In this document: positions 42,027 through 50,670 of the stretch, piece by piece
Layout: each line of letters opens with the position of its first letter
Position numbering within the stretch: the first letter of the stretch is position 1
Source of the DNA: Nonomuraea endophytica
Lineage (GTDB): Bacteria; Actinomycetota; Actinomycetes; Streptosporangiales; Streptosporangiaceae
Direction: 5' to 3'
DNA: 64,000 bases
NCBI RefSeq assembly: GCF_014203235.1
Contig: NZ_JACHIN010000001.1
Span: 1,550,001-1,614,000 of the forward strand
Made by a program: the position numbers and the translations under genes
The notes under the pieces: generated by a model
Told to the model about the DNA's origin: nothing
The model's database searches: none
What the model saw: only the letters and a program-made list of their open reading frames with translations

Positions 42027-43414
42027 CCGCAGGTCTCGTCGAGGGCGATCGGGCGGTCGGCGCTCGGCGCCAGCGTCGGCGTGGGTGTCGGGCGTTCGCC
42101 GGGGGCGGTGGCGGTCTTGTTCGCCGGTCGCTCGGCCAGCGCCTGCTCGACCTTGCGCCTGATCAGCTGCCAGTCGGGGTAGGCGGTGCTGATCAGCGGC
42201 GGCACGAAGCTGAGGCTGCGGATCCTGGTGTCCTTGACCTTCTGCGCCAGGTCGACCAGGGCGGGCAGCAGGCTCTGCGGGATGTCGGTGGAGATGGCCC
42301 GCTTGGTGGCGGTGGCCAGGCTCTCGAAGCTGTTGAGCACGGTCATCGGGTCCGCCTGCTTGGCCACCGCGTTGAGCAGGCACTTCTGGCGGCCCATGCG
42401 GACGTAGTCGTCGCTGTCGGTGCGCGAGCGGCCGTACCAGAGCGCTTCCTCGCCGGAGAGCTTGCGGGTGCCGGCGGGCAGCAGGCCCTCGCGGTACTTG
42501 CCGTAGACGATGGGCTCCTTGATGGTGACCTTGACTCCGCCCATGGCATCGACGATCTGGGCGAAGCCATACATGTCAACCATCGCGTAGTAGGTGACCG
42601 GGATGCCGAGGATGCCGCTGATCGTCTGCTTGAGCAGCGCCGGGCCGCGCTGGCCCTTGTGCACGCCGGGGGTCATCTCGGGGTAGTCCTCGGCGTACTG
42701 GAAGACCTCGTTGAGCAGGCCGGGTGTGTACGGCGGCTCGCCGGTGAAGCCGTAGGGGAAGCGCTGGCGGGCCGGGCCGGCGGGCAGGGGCACGTTCTCC
42801 AGGTTGCGCGGCAGGCCGAGCAGGGTGGTGGCGCCGGTGGCCACGTCCACGCTGGCCACGGTCATGCTGTCGGTACGCACGCCCGGCCGGTTGGCGGCGG
42901 CGTCGGCGCCGACGAGCAGGATGTTGACCCGATCGGCCCCGCTCCACGGGTCGGCGGCGACGACCGGGGCGGTGTTCGTGTTGTTGAACAGCGTGGTGAC
43001 CACGTCGCGCGAGACATAGGCCAGGCGGGCGGCGTAGGCGGTCGGGGCGACGACCAGGACGCACAGGACGACGGCCAGGATCGTGGTGGCCTTGCGGGCG
43101 GCGGTGTCGGAGGCGGCCGGCCGTACCAGGGCATAGGACCAGATGATCACCGTGGACCAGGCGACGGCGATCGCGATCAGCGTGACCGTGAGGGTCGTCA
43201 GCCAGCTCGGCTGGACCGCCAGCGACAGCAGGTGGCTGCCGAGCACGGTGACCACGGTCAGCACGGAGGCGAGCAGCAGCGCGTAGACGGCCATCAGCGC
43301 CAGGCCGGTACGCCGCCGGCCGGTGGCCAGATGGGCCACCCCCCACAGCAAGGCCGAGCCGAAGGTCAGCGCGATGCTGGCGCCGAGGCTGAATTCGCGA
43401 TCTCTGGCTGCCAT
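42023..43414 (-). CDS. LytR-CpsA-Psr (LCP) family cell-wall transferase
   Basis: A 463-aa membrane enzyme. About four N-terminal transmembrane helices within 1-135 (unusual; most LCP proteins have one), then the LCP domain from about 165: RVNILLVGADA, RTDSMTVASVDVATGATTLLGLPRNLENVPLP, YAMVDMYGFAQIVDAMGGVKVTI, GEEALWYGRSRTDSDDYVRMGRQKCLL, with the catalytic Asp/Arg set. LCP proteins attach glycopolymers such as teichoic acid or arabinogalactan to peptidoglycan. A Pro/Thr tail ends with a Cys. Start ATG 43414 with CAGGGG. Confidence 0.9.
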   Translation of the reverse strand: MAARDREFSLGASIALTFGSALLWGVAHLATGRRRTGLALMAVYALLLASVLTVVTVLGSHLLSLAVQPSWLTTLTVTLIAIAVAWSTVIIWSYALVRPAASDTAARKATTILAVVLCVLVVAPTAYAARLAYVSRDVVTTLFNNTNTAPVVAADPWSGADRVNILLVGADAAANRPGVRTDSMTVASVDVATGATTLLGLPRNLENVPLPAGPARQRFPYGFTGEPPYTPGLLNEVFQYAEDYPEMTPGVHKGQRGPALLKQTISGILGIPVTYYAMVDMYGFAQIVDAMGGVKVTIKEPIVYGKYREGLLPAGTRKLSGEEALWYGRSRTDSDDYVRMGRQKCLLNAVAKQADPMTVLNSFESLATATKRAISTDIPQSLLPALVDLAQKVKDTRIRSLSFVPPLISTAYPDWQLIRRKVEQALAERPANKTATAPGERPTPTPTLAPSADRPIALDETCG

Positions 43415-43538
43415 CCCCTGCCAACCCCCGTTTCGAGCAGATCATCTCAGATTAGTAACGGTTTAGGGATGATTGGGACAAAATCCGGAGTGTGGCGCGT
43501 CAATTCACGGCAACGGAAACTTGCGATATAACGTGAGT

Positions 43539-44255
43539 GTGAGACGTGGAAAGTATGGATTCGACGCGCCGTTGCCCTTCGCGGGACTGGTCGTGGGAGC
43601 CCTTGTGCTGCTGGCTCTCACGATCGTCTCCTTCGCCTATGACGTGGCGCCCGCCGGCGTCGCCTTCCTCCTCGGAGGTCTATATACCCTGGCCAGCGCG
43701 TTCAGCTACGCGTACACCACTCGCCGCGGAAAGTTCGAGATCTGGGCGAGGGAGCTCGACGACCTCGACGGCGGCGAACGTGTGCTGGACCTCGGCTGCG
43801 GGCGCGGCGCGGTGCTCATGGCCGCCGCGCGGCGGCTGTCCAAGGGGTACGCGACCGGCCTCGACCTGTGGCGCACCAAGGACCAGTCGGGCAACCGCGC
43901 CGCCGCCACCCTGGCCAACGCCGAGGCCGAAGGCGTCGCCGACCGGATCGAACTCGTCACCGGCGACATGCGGGCGCTGCCGTTCGTCGGCGACAGCTTC
44001 GACGCGGTCGTCTCCAGCCTCGCCATCCACAACATCGGCACGGCCGAGGGACGCGCCGAGGCCGTCCGCGAGGCCTACCGCGTGCTCGCGCCGGGCGGCC
44101 GCCTGCTGATCGCCGACTTCCAGCGCACCGAGGAGTACGAGGCGGTCCTGCGCGGCCTCGGCGCCTCTGACGTGCGGCGACGCGACCTCGGCTGGCGATT
44201 CTGGTACGGCGGGCCGTGGTTCGCCACCCGGATGGTGGAGGCCTACAAGAGGTGA
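43539..44255 (+). CDS. Membrane-anchored class I methyltransferase
   Basis: A 238-aa protein with two N-terminal hydrophobic helices (about 14-35 and 40-60) and a SAM-binding domain: motif I RVLDLGCGRGAVLMAAARRL near 80-100, ATGLDLW, ELVTGDMRALPFVGDSFDAVVSSLAIHNI (motifs II-III), VLAPGGRLLIADFQ. Ubiquinone/menaquinone-methylase type; lipid-like substrates are plausible. GTG 43539 is preferred over 43533 because TATAAC (43527-43532) is 6 nt upstream. 21 bp before the MFS gene. Confidence 0.82.
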   Translation: MRRGKYGFDAPLPFAGLVVGALVLLALTIVSFAYDVAPAGVAFLLGGLYTLASAFSYAYTTRRGKFEIWARELDDLDGGERVLDLGCGRGAVLMAAARRLSKGYATGLDLWRTKDQSGNRAAATLANAEAEGVADRIELVTGDMRALPFVGDSFDAVVSSLAIHNIGTAEGRAEAVREAYRVLAPGGRLLIADFQRTEEYEAVLRGLGASDVRRRDLGWRFWYGGPWFATRMVEAYKR

Positions 44256-44276
44256 TCCGGGGTACCGGGTTGTCTC

Positions 44277-45707
44277 ATGAGCGGTGTTGAGACCGGCACC
44301 ATCACCACCAAGGTGCCCGCCAGACTCGACCGGCTGCCCTGGTCGCGCTGGCACTGGATGATCGTCATCGGCCTGGGGACCGTATGGATTCTGGACGGCC
44401 TCGAAGTCACCATCGTGGGCAACCTCTCCGCCCAGCTCGCCAAACCCGGCAGCGGCCTGGACATCACGCAGGCCCAGGTCGCCGGCCTCGCCGCCGCCCT
44501 CTACGTGGCCGGGGCGTGCTCGGGCGCGTTGTTCTTCGGCTGGCTGACCGACCGGTTCGGCCGCAAGAAGCTCTTCATCATCACGCTGGTGGTCTACCTG
44601 GTCGCCACGCTGATGACCGCGTTCTCCTTCAGCGCGTGGTGGTTCTTCCTGTTCCGCTTCCTGACCGGCTTCGGCATCGGCGGCGAGTACGCCGCGATCA
44701 ACTCCGCCATCGACGAACTCATCCCCAGCCGCCACCGCGGCCGCGTCGACATCCTCATCAACGGCAGCTACTGGCTCGGCGCCGCCGGAGGCGCCCTGCT
44801 GACCGTCCCGCTGCTCAACGACCTGCCGGTCAACATCGGGTGGCGCGTGGCGTTCGGGCTCGGCGTGGTGCTGGGCCTGGCCATCTTGCTGGTACGCAGG
44901 AACGTGCCCGAGAGCCCACGCTGGCTGTTCATCCACGGCCGGGAGAAGGAGGCCGAGCGGATCGTCGGCGAGATCGAAGAGCAGGTGGCCGGCGACCTGC
45001 CCGAGCCGTCCGAGTCCATCACGGTCCACCAGCGCAAGTCGATCGGGTTCATCCGGATCGCGCACACCCTCGTGGCGCTCTACCCCAAGCGGACCGTGCT
45101 GGGGCTGTCGTTGTTCATCGGACAGGCGTTCCTCTACAACGCCATCACGTTCGGGTACGCGCAGATCTTGTCCACTTTCTACCAGATTGATACGTATACC
45201 GGGTATTACTTCGCGGTGATCGCGGTCGGGAACTTCCTGGGGCCTTTGCTGCTCGGGCCGCTGTTCGACACGGTGGGGCGGGTGCCGATGATCTCGGCCA
45301 CGTACATCGGGTCGGGGGTGTTGCTGCTGGGCACGGCCTGGATGTTCAACGAGGGCATGCTGACCGCCGTGACCTTGACTGCTTGCTGGTCGGTGGTGCT
45401 GTTCGTGGCGTCGGCCGGGGCCAGCTCGGCCTATCTGACGGTCAGCGAGATCTTCCCCATGGAGACGCGGGCCATGGCCATCGCCTTCTTCTTCGCGATC
45501 GGGACGGCGGCGGGTGGCATCGCCGGGCCGCTGCTGTTCGCGGCGCTGGTGGAGAGCGGCGTCCCGGGCGACACGGCGCTGGCGTTCGCCATCGGAGCGA
45601 TCCTGATGATCGCCGCCGGACTCGTAGAGCTGATCTTCGGCGTCAAGGCCGAACGCCAAAGCCTCGAACGCATAGCCACCCCCCTGTCCGCCAAAACCCC
45701 CACCTAA
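44277..45707 (+). CDS. MFS transporter (sugar/aromatic-acid porter type)
   Basis: A 476-aa 12-helix permease. The A-like motif GWLTDRFGRKKLFI lies near 90 after TM2, FLTGFGIGGEYAAINSAIDELIPSRHRGR near 128-156 is the sugar-porter motif, VPESPRWLF ends the first half, and a second A-motif copy is PLFDTVGRVPMISA. Substrate unknown; this subgroup includes inositol, aromatic-acid and sugar transporters. Likely in one operon with the methyltransferase. Confidence 0.88.
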   Translation: MSGVETGTITTKVPARLDRLPWSRWHWMIVIGLGTVWILDGLEVTIVGNLSAQLAKPGSGLDITQAQVAGLAAALYVAGACSGALFFGWLTDRFGRKKLFIITLVVYLVATLMTAFSFSAWWFFLFRFLTGFGIGGEYAAINSAIDELIPSRHRGRVDILINGSYWLGAAGGALLTVPLLNDLPVNIGWRVAFGLGVVLGLAILLVRRNVPESPRWLFIHGREKEAERIVGEIEEQVAGDLPEPSESITVHQRKSIGFIRIAHTLVALYPKRTVLGLSLFIGQAFLYNAITFGYAQILSTFYQIDTYTGYYFAVIAVGNFLGPLLLGPLFDTVGRVPMISATYIGSGVLLLGTAWMFNEGMLTAVTLTACWSVVLFVASAGASSAYLTVSEIFPMETRAMAIAFFFAIGTAAGGIAGPLLFAALVESGVPGDTALAFAIGAILMIAAGLVELIFGVKAERQSLERIATPLSAKTPT

Positions 45708-45802
45708 CCCCCTCCGAGCTTCCGGCTGGGCGCTGCGCTGGGTCTTCCGCTCTTGCGGGTCCATGGGGTGGTTGGCGTGCTGGTGGCTTGTGTGCCCGGG
45801 GG

Positions 45803-46420
45803 TCAGAGGAGGCGGGGGAGGGTGGGGCGCATGACGCGGAGGGCGGCGCCGGCGTCGGCGAGGTAGAGGTGGGGGACGTCGACGAACACGCGCATCGGGC
45901 CCTGGTCCAGGCCGAGGTTCCGCGCCATCTCGGCCTGGACGTCGGCGAGCGGCAGGTAGTTCAGGTAGCTGGTGAAGGCGTTCTGGGAGCGGAAGGTGGC
46001 GGTCATCAGCAGGCGGTCGTCTCGGGCCCGGAAGGCCAGGCCGGTCAGGCAGGGGACCGAGTCATAGGGCTCGCCGGGGGTGGTCAGGGAGATCCAGCCG
46101 CTCTTGCTGTACGGCCTGGCCCGCAGCAGTTCCGCCGCCCAGGTCAGCTGGCCCTTGATGCGGGCGCCGTAGCTGTACTTGAACGGCTCGACGATCGTGT
46201 CCTCGGTGAACTTCCTGGTGTAGAGGGCCAGCTTGGCGGCGTCGCCGTACCGCTCGACGATGGGGTCGGCGGGGCGGGGGCGGGTGATCTCGACCAGCAC
46301 GGGCGGGCCCTCGATGACGGGGCCGCGGTCGTCGTCGGCTGGGACGCCGGAAATCCAGACATGGCGGATCAGACCGATCCACGCCTCCCCACATGACGCC
46401 CATTGCACTGGGCTGTCCAT
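45803..46420 (-). CDS. Divergent thymidylate-synthase-family protein
   Basis: A 205-aa protein that I place in the ThyA superfamily from motif order: S-V-P-C124 (position of the catalytic Cys), then R144-S-Q-N147 where ThyA has RSxD, and DVPH184-L-Y186 where ThyA has the dUMP-binding HxY. YSYGARIKGQL near 82 matches the YG.R(.) segment of ThyA. The pteridine-site Asp is Asn and the N177-equivalent is Tyr, so ordinary dTMP synthesis is unlikely; a nucleotide-sensing or altered methylase role is possible. ATG immediately follows the TAA of the upstream membrane-protein gene. Confidence 0.65.
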   Translation of the reverse strand: MDSPVQWASCGEAWIGLIRHVWISGVPADDDRGPVIEGPPVLVEITRPRPADPIVERYGDAAKLALYTRKFTEDTIVEPFKYSYGARIKGQLTWAAELLRARPYSKSGWISLTTPGEPYDSVPCLTGLAFRARDDRLLMTATFRSQNAFTSYLNYLPLADVQAEMARNLGLDQGPMRVFVDVPHLYLADAGAALRVMRPTLPRLL

Positions 46421-47083
46421 TTACGTCTCCATATTCGGGAATTTGTAGGGGTTGTGGGGAAGTCGGCGTCGCCTTGTCACGTTGCAACGCACGTAGTAGA
46501 TCGAGTAGTGCACCAGGGCCACGAGCAGGATGCTGGTCAGCAGCAGGAGCAGGTTCGGGTACGTCCTGGACAGTCCGGTAATGCCTACTGTCAGGTACGC
46601 CGAGTTGACCAGGGCCATCATCATCACGTTGATGCCCGGCCAGGTCAGCGGCGCGTACGTCTCCGGGAAGCGCGGGTCGACGGGCAGGTTGGGTGTCCAG
46701 TCGAGCTCGTCCTTCAACTGCGCCGTGTACAGCAGGCGGAAGTTGTTGATGGCTCTGGCCGTCCTGCCGTGCGCGTTGACCGCTTCGATCAGGCGCAGGA
46801 ACGGCAGCACCCCCAGCAGCCCGAAGGCGGCCACCAGCGCGAAGAGGTACGCGGGGACGGTCTGCCAGGTCGTCAGATCCTGCGGATTGACGACCTTGGC
46901 ACTGGTCAGCGCGATCGTGGCGAGGAACGGCACCGACAACAGGCTCATCGCGAGCCTGGTCATCTTGAGCCGTTCTTCCTTCGCGGCCAGGTGGACCTGG
47001 TAGATGCCGCTGAAGTCCACGGCGGCTAGTTGGAGGAAGTGGGTCGCTTCGAGCGGCCCCGGTGAGGGGGATGACTTCCGCAT
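46421..47083 (-). CDS. Four-TM membrane protein paired with the ThyA-like protein
   Basis: A 220-aa protein: a soluble amphipathic N-terminus (1-40; FSGIYQVHLAAKEERLK), TM1 about 42-62, TM2 about 74-97, a cytosolic-type loop (98-148; EAVNAHGRTARAINNFRLLYT), TM3 about 150-170, TM4 about 175-197 and a basic tail. No known enzyme motif. ATG 47083 has AGGAG 8 bp upstream. The stop codon abuts the ATG of the ThyA-like gene, so both are one translation unit. A TGGCA-N4-TGCCA repeat lies upstream. Confidence 0.7.
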   Translation of the reverse strand: MRKSSPSPGPLEATHFLQLAAVDFSGIYQVHLAAKEERLKMTRLAMSLLSVPFLATIALTSAKVVNPQDLTTWQTVPAYLFALVAAFGLLGVLPFLRLIEAVNAHGRTARAINNFRLLYTAQLKDELDWTPNLPVDPRFPETYAPLTWPGINVMMMALVNSAYLTVGITGLSRTYPNLLLLLTSILLVALVHYSIYYVRCNVTRRRRLPHNPYKFPNMET

Positions 47084-47141
47084 GAGCGTGCTCCTGGATG
47101 GCCCGGTGAATCCAGTATGAGCACAGTTTCCGGGATTTGAC

Positions 47142-47155
47142 TGGCATTCCTGCCA
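47142..47155. promoter_or_regulatory. Inverted repeat upstream of the membrane/ThyA-like operon
   Basis: TGGCATTCCTGCCA (TGGCA-N4-TGCCA, perfect arms) lies 59 bp before the start of the membrane-protein gene, within the short gap to the polyprenyl synthase gene. Candidate operator. Confidence 0.4.
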
Positions 47156-47171
47156 ATCATTCCAACAAATC

Positions 47172-48173
47172 TCAACTCGTGGCTGTCAGTGCAGGTCGGT
47201 TGATGGTTCTGATGATTGTGTCGATGTATGAGGTGGGCAGCGAGCGGAGGATTCCGGCGATCTCCTGGTTGCCGATCTCGGGGAGTGCGGTGACGGCCTC
47301 GGCGGCCAGTCCGCGGCAGTATTCGATGGTCGTCTCAACCATCTTGGTCTGGCGGAGCCTGGTGAGGATCTCGGCTACTTGCTCATCCGAAATTCCCCTT
47401 TGTAGTGATATGTCGCCATTTGTGAGGAAATTCGCTTTTGCCAGGATTAGCGGGAGGCTGTAGACGCCCTGTTTGAGGTCGTTGCCCGCGGGTTTCCCGA
47501 GTTGCTCGCTGGTGGCGGTCAGGTCGAGGAGGTCGTCGAGGATCTGGAAGATCAGGCCGAACCGCTCGCCGTACGCGGCCATCCTCGCCCGGTCCTCCGG
47601 GGAGGCCTGCGCGCAGACGGCGGCCACCAGGCAACTGGCCCGGAAGAGCGCCGCGGTCTTGCCGGTGATCGAGCGCAGCGCACTGGCCTCGGTGCGGTGC
47701 GGGTTGAAGAGGTCCGTGGTCTCCAGGTACTGGCCTTCGGCCAGCTCCACCACCGTGGCAGCCAGCACTTCCGCGACCGGGCGGGAGACCGAGGTGATCG
47801 CGGCCAGGCCCGCTCTGGCCAGCATGAAGTCACCGATGACCAGGGCCTTGCCGTCGCCCAGGTCGGCGTTGAGCGTCGTCGCGCCCCGGCGTTCGGTCGC
47901 GCGGTCCATCAGGTCGTCGTGGACCAGCGAGCCCGCGTGGATCAGTTCCACACAGGCTGCTGCTGTGATGACCCTCCGGTCGGGGTTCTTGCCCAAGGCC
48001 ATCGCCGTGGCGAGCGTCAGCGCGGGTCTCAGGCGTTTGCCGCCGGCGTTGATCACACGGGAGGCGCCGGCGTTGATCCCCGGCAGCGCCGAAGAACCGC
48101 TCAGGCGCTCTACGCGCGTTTCCACCTTGCGGAGGCCGTTGACGATCGCCGGGTTTCGCAGCAACTGATCCAT
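47172..48173 (-). CDS. Polyprenyl diphosphate synthase
   Basis: A 333-aa all-helical trans-prenyltransferase. First Asp-rich motif HDDLMDRATERRG near residues 86-98, GGKRLRPALTLATAMAL near 45, second Asp-rich motif FQILDDLLDLTATSEQLGKPAGNDLKQG near 210-237. Makes a long-chain isoprenoid diphosphate, e.g. the menaquinone side chain (family knowledge); chain length cannot be read. Start ATG 48173, with GGAGG very close upstream. Confidence 0.9.
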   Translation of the reverse strand: MDQLLRNPAIVNGLRKVETRVERLSGSSALPGINAGASRVINAGGKRLRPALTLATAMALGKNPDRRVITAAACVELIHAGSLVHDDLMDRATERRGATTLNADLGDGKALVIGDFMLARAGLAAITSVSRPVAEVLAATVVELAEGQYLETTDLFNPHRTEASALRSITGKTAALFRASCLVAAVCAQASPEDRARMAAYGERFGLIFQILDDLLDLTATSEQLGKPAGNDLKQGVYSLPLILAKANFLTNGDISLQRGISDEQVAEILTRLRQTKMVETTIEYCRGLAAEAVTALPEIGNQEIAGILRSLPTSYIDTIIRTINRPALTATS

Positions 48174-48247
48174 ACCTCCAGACTGCGTCGCGGTGGCTGT
48201 GCCGTACCTGAGAGACGCTGAGTTTTTTCTCAGGAGACCCACCAGTC

Positions 48248-49660
48248 TCACGGGAGGGCCAGGCGGGTGTTGGGGAGGGCGATCAGGGCCACCAGGGCGA
48301 TCAGGGCGCCGGCCACGCCCAGGACGGGGATGATCAGGGCGGCGGCCGAGGCGTGGGCGGCGGGCAGGCCGTGGAGCGGGGTCTGCTCGGTCAGGATGGA
48401 GGTGTAGGTGGTTCCGGCCAGGGCCAGGGCGAGGGAGCCGCCGATCTGGCGGAAGAAGTTCAGGTTGGCGGAGGCGGTGCCGAGGTACTGGGGTGCGACG
48501 GAGGCTTGGGCGGCGACCGTCAGGCCGGACAGCATCGGGCCCATGCCCAGCCCGATCAGCGACATCCAGATGATGAGCAGCCAGCCCGAGGTGTGGACGG
48601 TCAGGTTCAGGCAGAGGAGCGTCCCGACGATCATCAGGGCGGGCGCGGCGACGAGCCAGGGCTTGTAGACGCCGGTCCTGGACATGAGGACGCCCATGAT
48701 CCAGCTGCCCGCCAGCATGCCGAGCATCAGCGGGTAGATGCGCAGGCCGGAGGTGGTCGCGTCCTCGCCGAGCGCCTCCTGGAAGTAGCGGGGCAGGAAC
48801 ACGACACCGGAGTACATGACGAACGCGGTGAAGAACGAGGTCACGTTGACCAGCGTGTAGCTGCGGCCGGCGAACAGGTGCATGGGCATCATCGGCGAGG
48901 CGGCCCGCCGTTCCACGACGACGAAGGCGGCGAGCAGCACCAGCGCGAGCCCGATCGGCCCCAGCACCGGCGGGCTGGTCCAGGTGTTGCCGTCGATGCC
49001 CTTTTCGGTCAGGCCGATCAGCAGCGCGCCGATCGCCAGGCTGAAGATCGCGATGCCCGGGTAGTCGGGGCGCTCGCGGCCGGTGCCGGGCTGGTGGGGC
49101 AGGTTGCGCGCGACGACGGCGAGCAGCACCAGGCCGATCGGCACGTTGACGTAGAAGGCCCAGCGCCAGGTCGCGTGGTCGGTGAACAGCCCGCCGAGGA
49201 ACGGGCCGGCCAGGTAGCTCAGCGCCATGACGCCGCCGATGGCGCCCTGCACCCGGCTGCCGCCCCGGGTGGGCGGGAACAGGCTGAGCGCCAGGGCGAG
49301 CGACAACGGGACCAGTGCTCCGGCGCCCAGGCCCTGGATCGCGCGGAACACGATGAGCTGGGTCATGTCCTGCGCGAGGCCGCACAGGGCCGAGCCCAGG
49401 ATGAAGATGGCCATGCCAATCAGCAACAGCGGCTTTCTGCCGTATTGGTCGGACAGCCTGCCGTACAGGGGCATCGTCACCGTCGAGGTGAGCAAGTAGG
49501 CGGTCACGACCCAGGTGTAGAGGTCGGATCCGCCCAGTTCCGCGGTGATGCGGGGCAAAGCGGTGCCCACGATCGTCTGGTCCAGCATCGCGATGAACAT
49601 CCCGCCGAGCGCGGCGGCTACAAGGAGGGTGTCGTTTCGGGGCTTTATGTCAGTCGTCAC
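48248..49660 (-). CDS. DHA2-type multidrug MFS exporter
   Basis: A 470-aa, 14-helix drug:H+ antiporter (EmrB/QacA type). Motif D1 LDQTIVGTALPRI near 26-38, motif A GRLSDQYGRKPLL near 66-78, motif B FRAIQGLGAGALVPLSL near 104, motif C SYLAGPFLGGLF near 147. Start GTG 49660. The divergent PadR gene and the ATGT-N8-ACAT operator between them indicate substrate-inducible expression. Confidence 0.9.
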   Translation of the reverse strand: MTTDIKPRNDTLLVAAALGGMFIAMLDQTIVGTALPRITAELGGSDLYTWVVTAYLLTSTVTMPLYGRLSDQYGRKPLLLIGMAIFILGSALCGLAQDMTQLIVFRAIQGLGAGALVPLSLALALSLFPPTRGGSRVQGAIGGVMALSYLAGPFLGGLFTDHATWRWAFYVNVPIGLVLLAVVARNLPHQPGTGRERPDYPGIAIFSLAIGALLIGLTEKGIDGNTWTSPPVLGPIGLALVLLAAFVVVERRAASPMMPMHLFAGRSYTLVNVTSFFTAFVMYSGVVFLPRYFQEALGEDATTSGLRIYPLMLGMLAGSWIMGVLMSRTGVYKPWLVAAPALMIVGTLLCLNLTVHTSGWLLIIWMSLIGLGMGPMLSGLTVAAQASVAPQYLGTASANLNFFRQIGGSLALALAGTTYTSILTEQTPLHGLPAAHASAAALIIPVLGVAGALIALVALIALPNTRLALP

Positions 49661-49674
49661 CTGTGAAGGTTCAT

Positions 49675-49690
49675 ATGTAAGTCTTTACAT
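49675..49690. promoter_or_regulatory. PadR operator
   Basis: ATGTAAGTCTTTACAT has perfect ATGTAA/TTACAT arms and fits ATGT-N8-ACAT, the PadR consensus. On the minus strand it abuts TTGACA (49695-49690), a -35 for the MFS exporter gene. Confidence 0.7.
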
Positions 49691-49716
49691 GTCAAGTCTT
49701 GGGTATGCTCCGGAGC

Positions 49717-50223
49717 ATGTCCCTGCGGATCGCGTTGCTCGGCCTGCTGGCCGCCAAGGGCCCGGCGAGCGGTTACGACCTGGCCAAACTGTTCGAAGGT
49801 TCGCTCAACCATGTCTGGCAGGCCGGACACACGCAGATCTATCCGGAACTGGTGAGGATGGCCGCCGACGGGCTCCTCGCGGTCGAGGCCGAGGGCGCCA
49901 GGGGGCGCAAGATCTACACGATCGCGGACGAGGGGTCGCGGCAGCTGCACGACTGGCTCGCCGATCGCGAGCCGGCCGTGACGGTCCGCAGCGAGACCGC
50001 TTTGCAGGCGTTTCTCCTGCCGATTCTCGACACGGACGAGGCCATCGCGGCGGTCGAGCGAGTCAAGGCGCGGGCGCAGAAACGCCTGGACGATCTGAAA
50101 TGCCTGCCGCCCGTCGCGGATAACCCCAAGTTCGGCAAGTACGCGCTGCGCCTCGGCCTGGCCCAGACGCGCGCGACGATCGAGTGGGCCGACGAAACAC
50201 TCCACGCGCTGCGCACCAAATAG
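49717..50223 (+). CDS. PadR-family transcriptional regulator
   Basis: A 168-aa PadR winged helix: SLRIALLGLLAAKGPASGYDLAKLFEGS, VWQAGHTQIYPELVRMAADGLLAVE, then RGRKIYTIADEGSRQLHDWLAD (wing), followed by a C-terminal helical dimerisation domain (80-168). Start ATG 49717 matches family starts; ATG 49705 is the alternative. Likely represses the divergent MFS exporter through the ATGT-N8-ACAT site. Confidence 0.88.
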   Translation: MSLRIALLGLLAAKGPASGYDLAKLFEGSLNHVWQAGHTQIYPELVRMAADGLLAVEAEGARGRKIYTIADEGSRQLHDWLADREPAVTVRSETALQAFLLPILDTDEAIAAVERVKARAQKRLDDLKCLPPVADNPKFGKYALRLGLAQTRATIEWADETLHALRTK

Positions 50224-50237
50224 GCAATGATCTACCG

Positions 50238-50636
50238 ATGATCGGTCATATCGGAGTCAACGTTCCCGACCTCGAGAGCGCGCGGACCTACTACGACGCG
50301 CTGATGCCCTTATTGGGCTTCGAGAAGTACCTGGACATGGCCGATCAGTTCGCCTTCCGCCCGGCGGGGGGCAAACCGGGGACGTACCTCTTCTTCTATC
50401 CGGCGCTCACGGAGAGCGCCTACAGCAGGCACCAGACCGGGCTGCAGCATCTGGCCTTCATGGTCAAGAGCCGGTCGGCGGTACGGGCGGCGCATGACTG
50501 GGCAATCGGCATGGAATGCCAGATCCTCCAGAAGCCACGAAATTTCCCGGAGTATCCGCCGCCCTACTACGCGACGTACTGGCTGGATCCGGCGGGGATC
50601 ATGCTGGAGGCGGTCTGCCACCACGACCGGCCTTGA
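50238..50636 (+). CDS. VOC-family (glyoxalase-like) protein
   Basis: A 132-aa VOC domain: MIGHIGVNVPDLESARTYYDAL with metal-type His4, HQTGLQHLAFMV with His in the second module, and DPAGIMLEAVCHH with Glu near the end. The arrangement fits a metal-dependent lyase or dioxygenase of the family. It starts 14 bp after the PadR stop, with AATGAT (50226-50231) 6 nt upstream. Confidence 0.85.
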   Translation: MIGHIGVNVPDLESARTYYDALMPLLGFEKYLDMADQFAFRPAGGKPGTYLFFYPALTESAYSRHQTGLQHLAFMVKSRSAVRAAHDWAIGMECQILQKPRNFPEYPPPYYATYWLDPAGIMLEAVCHHDRP

Positions 50637-50670
50637 CTCTCACACCATGTGAGATGGGACGGTATCCCCC

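Noticed and set aside
43680..45764. 694-codon minus-strand frame
   Set aside because: Antisense to both the methyltransferase and the MFS gene, which have complete motifs; it is His/Gln/Arg-rich shadow sequence.
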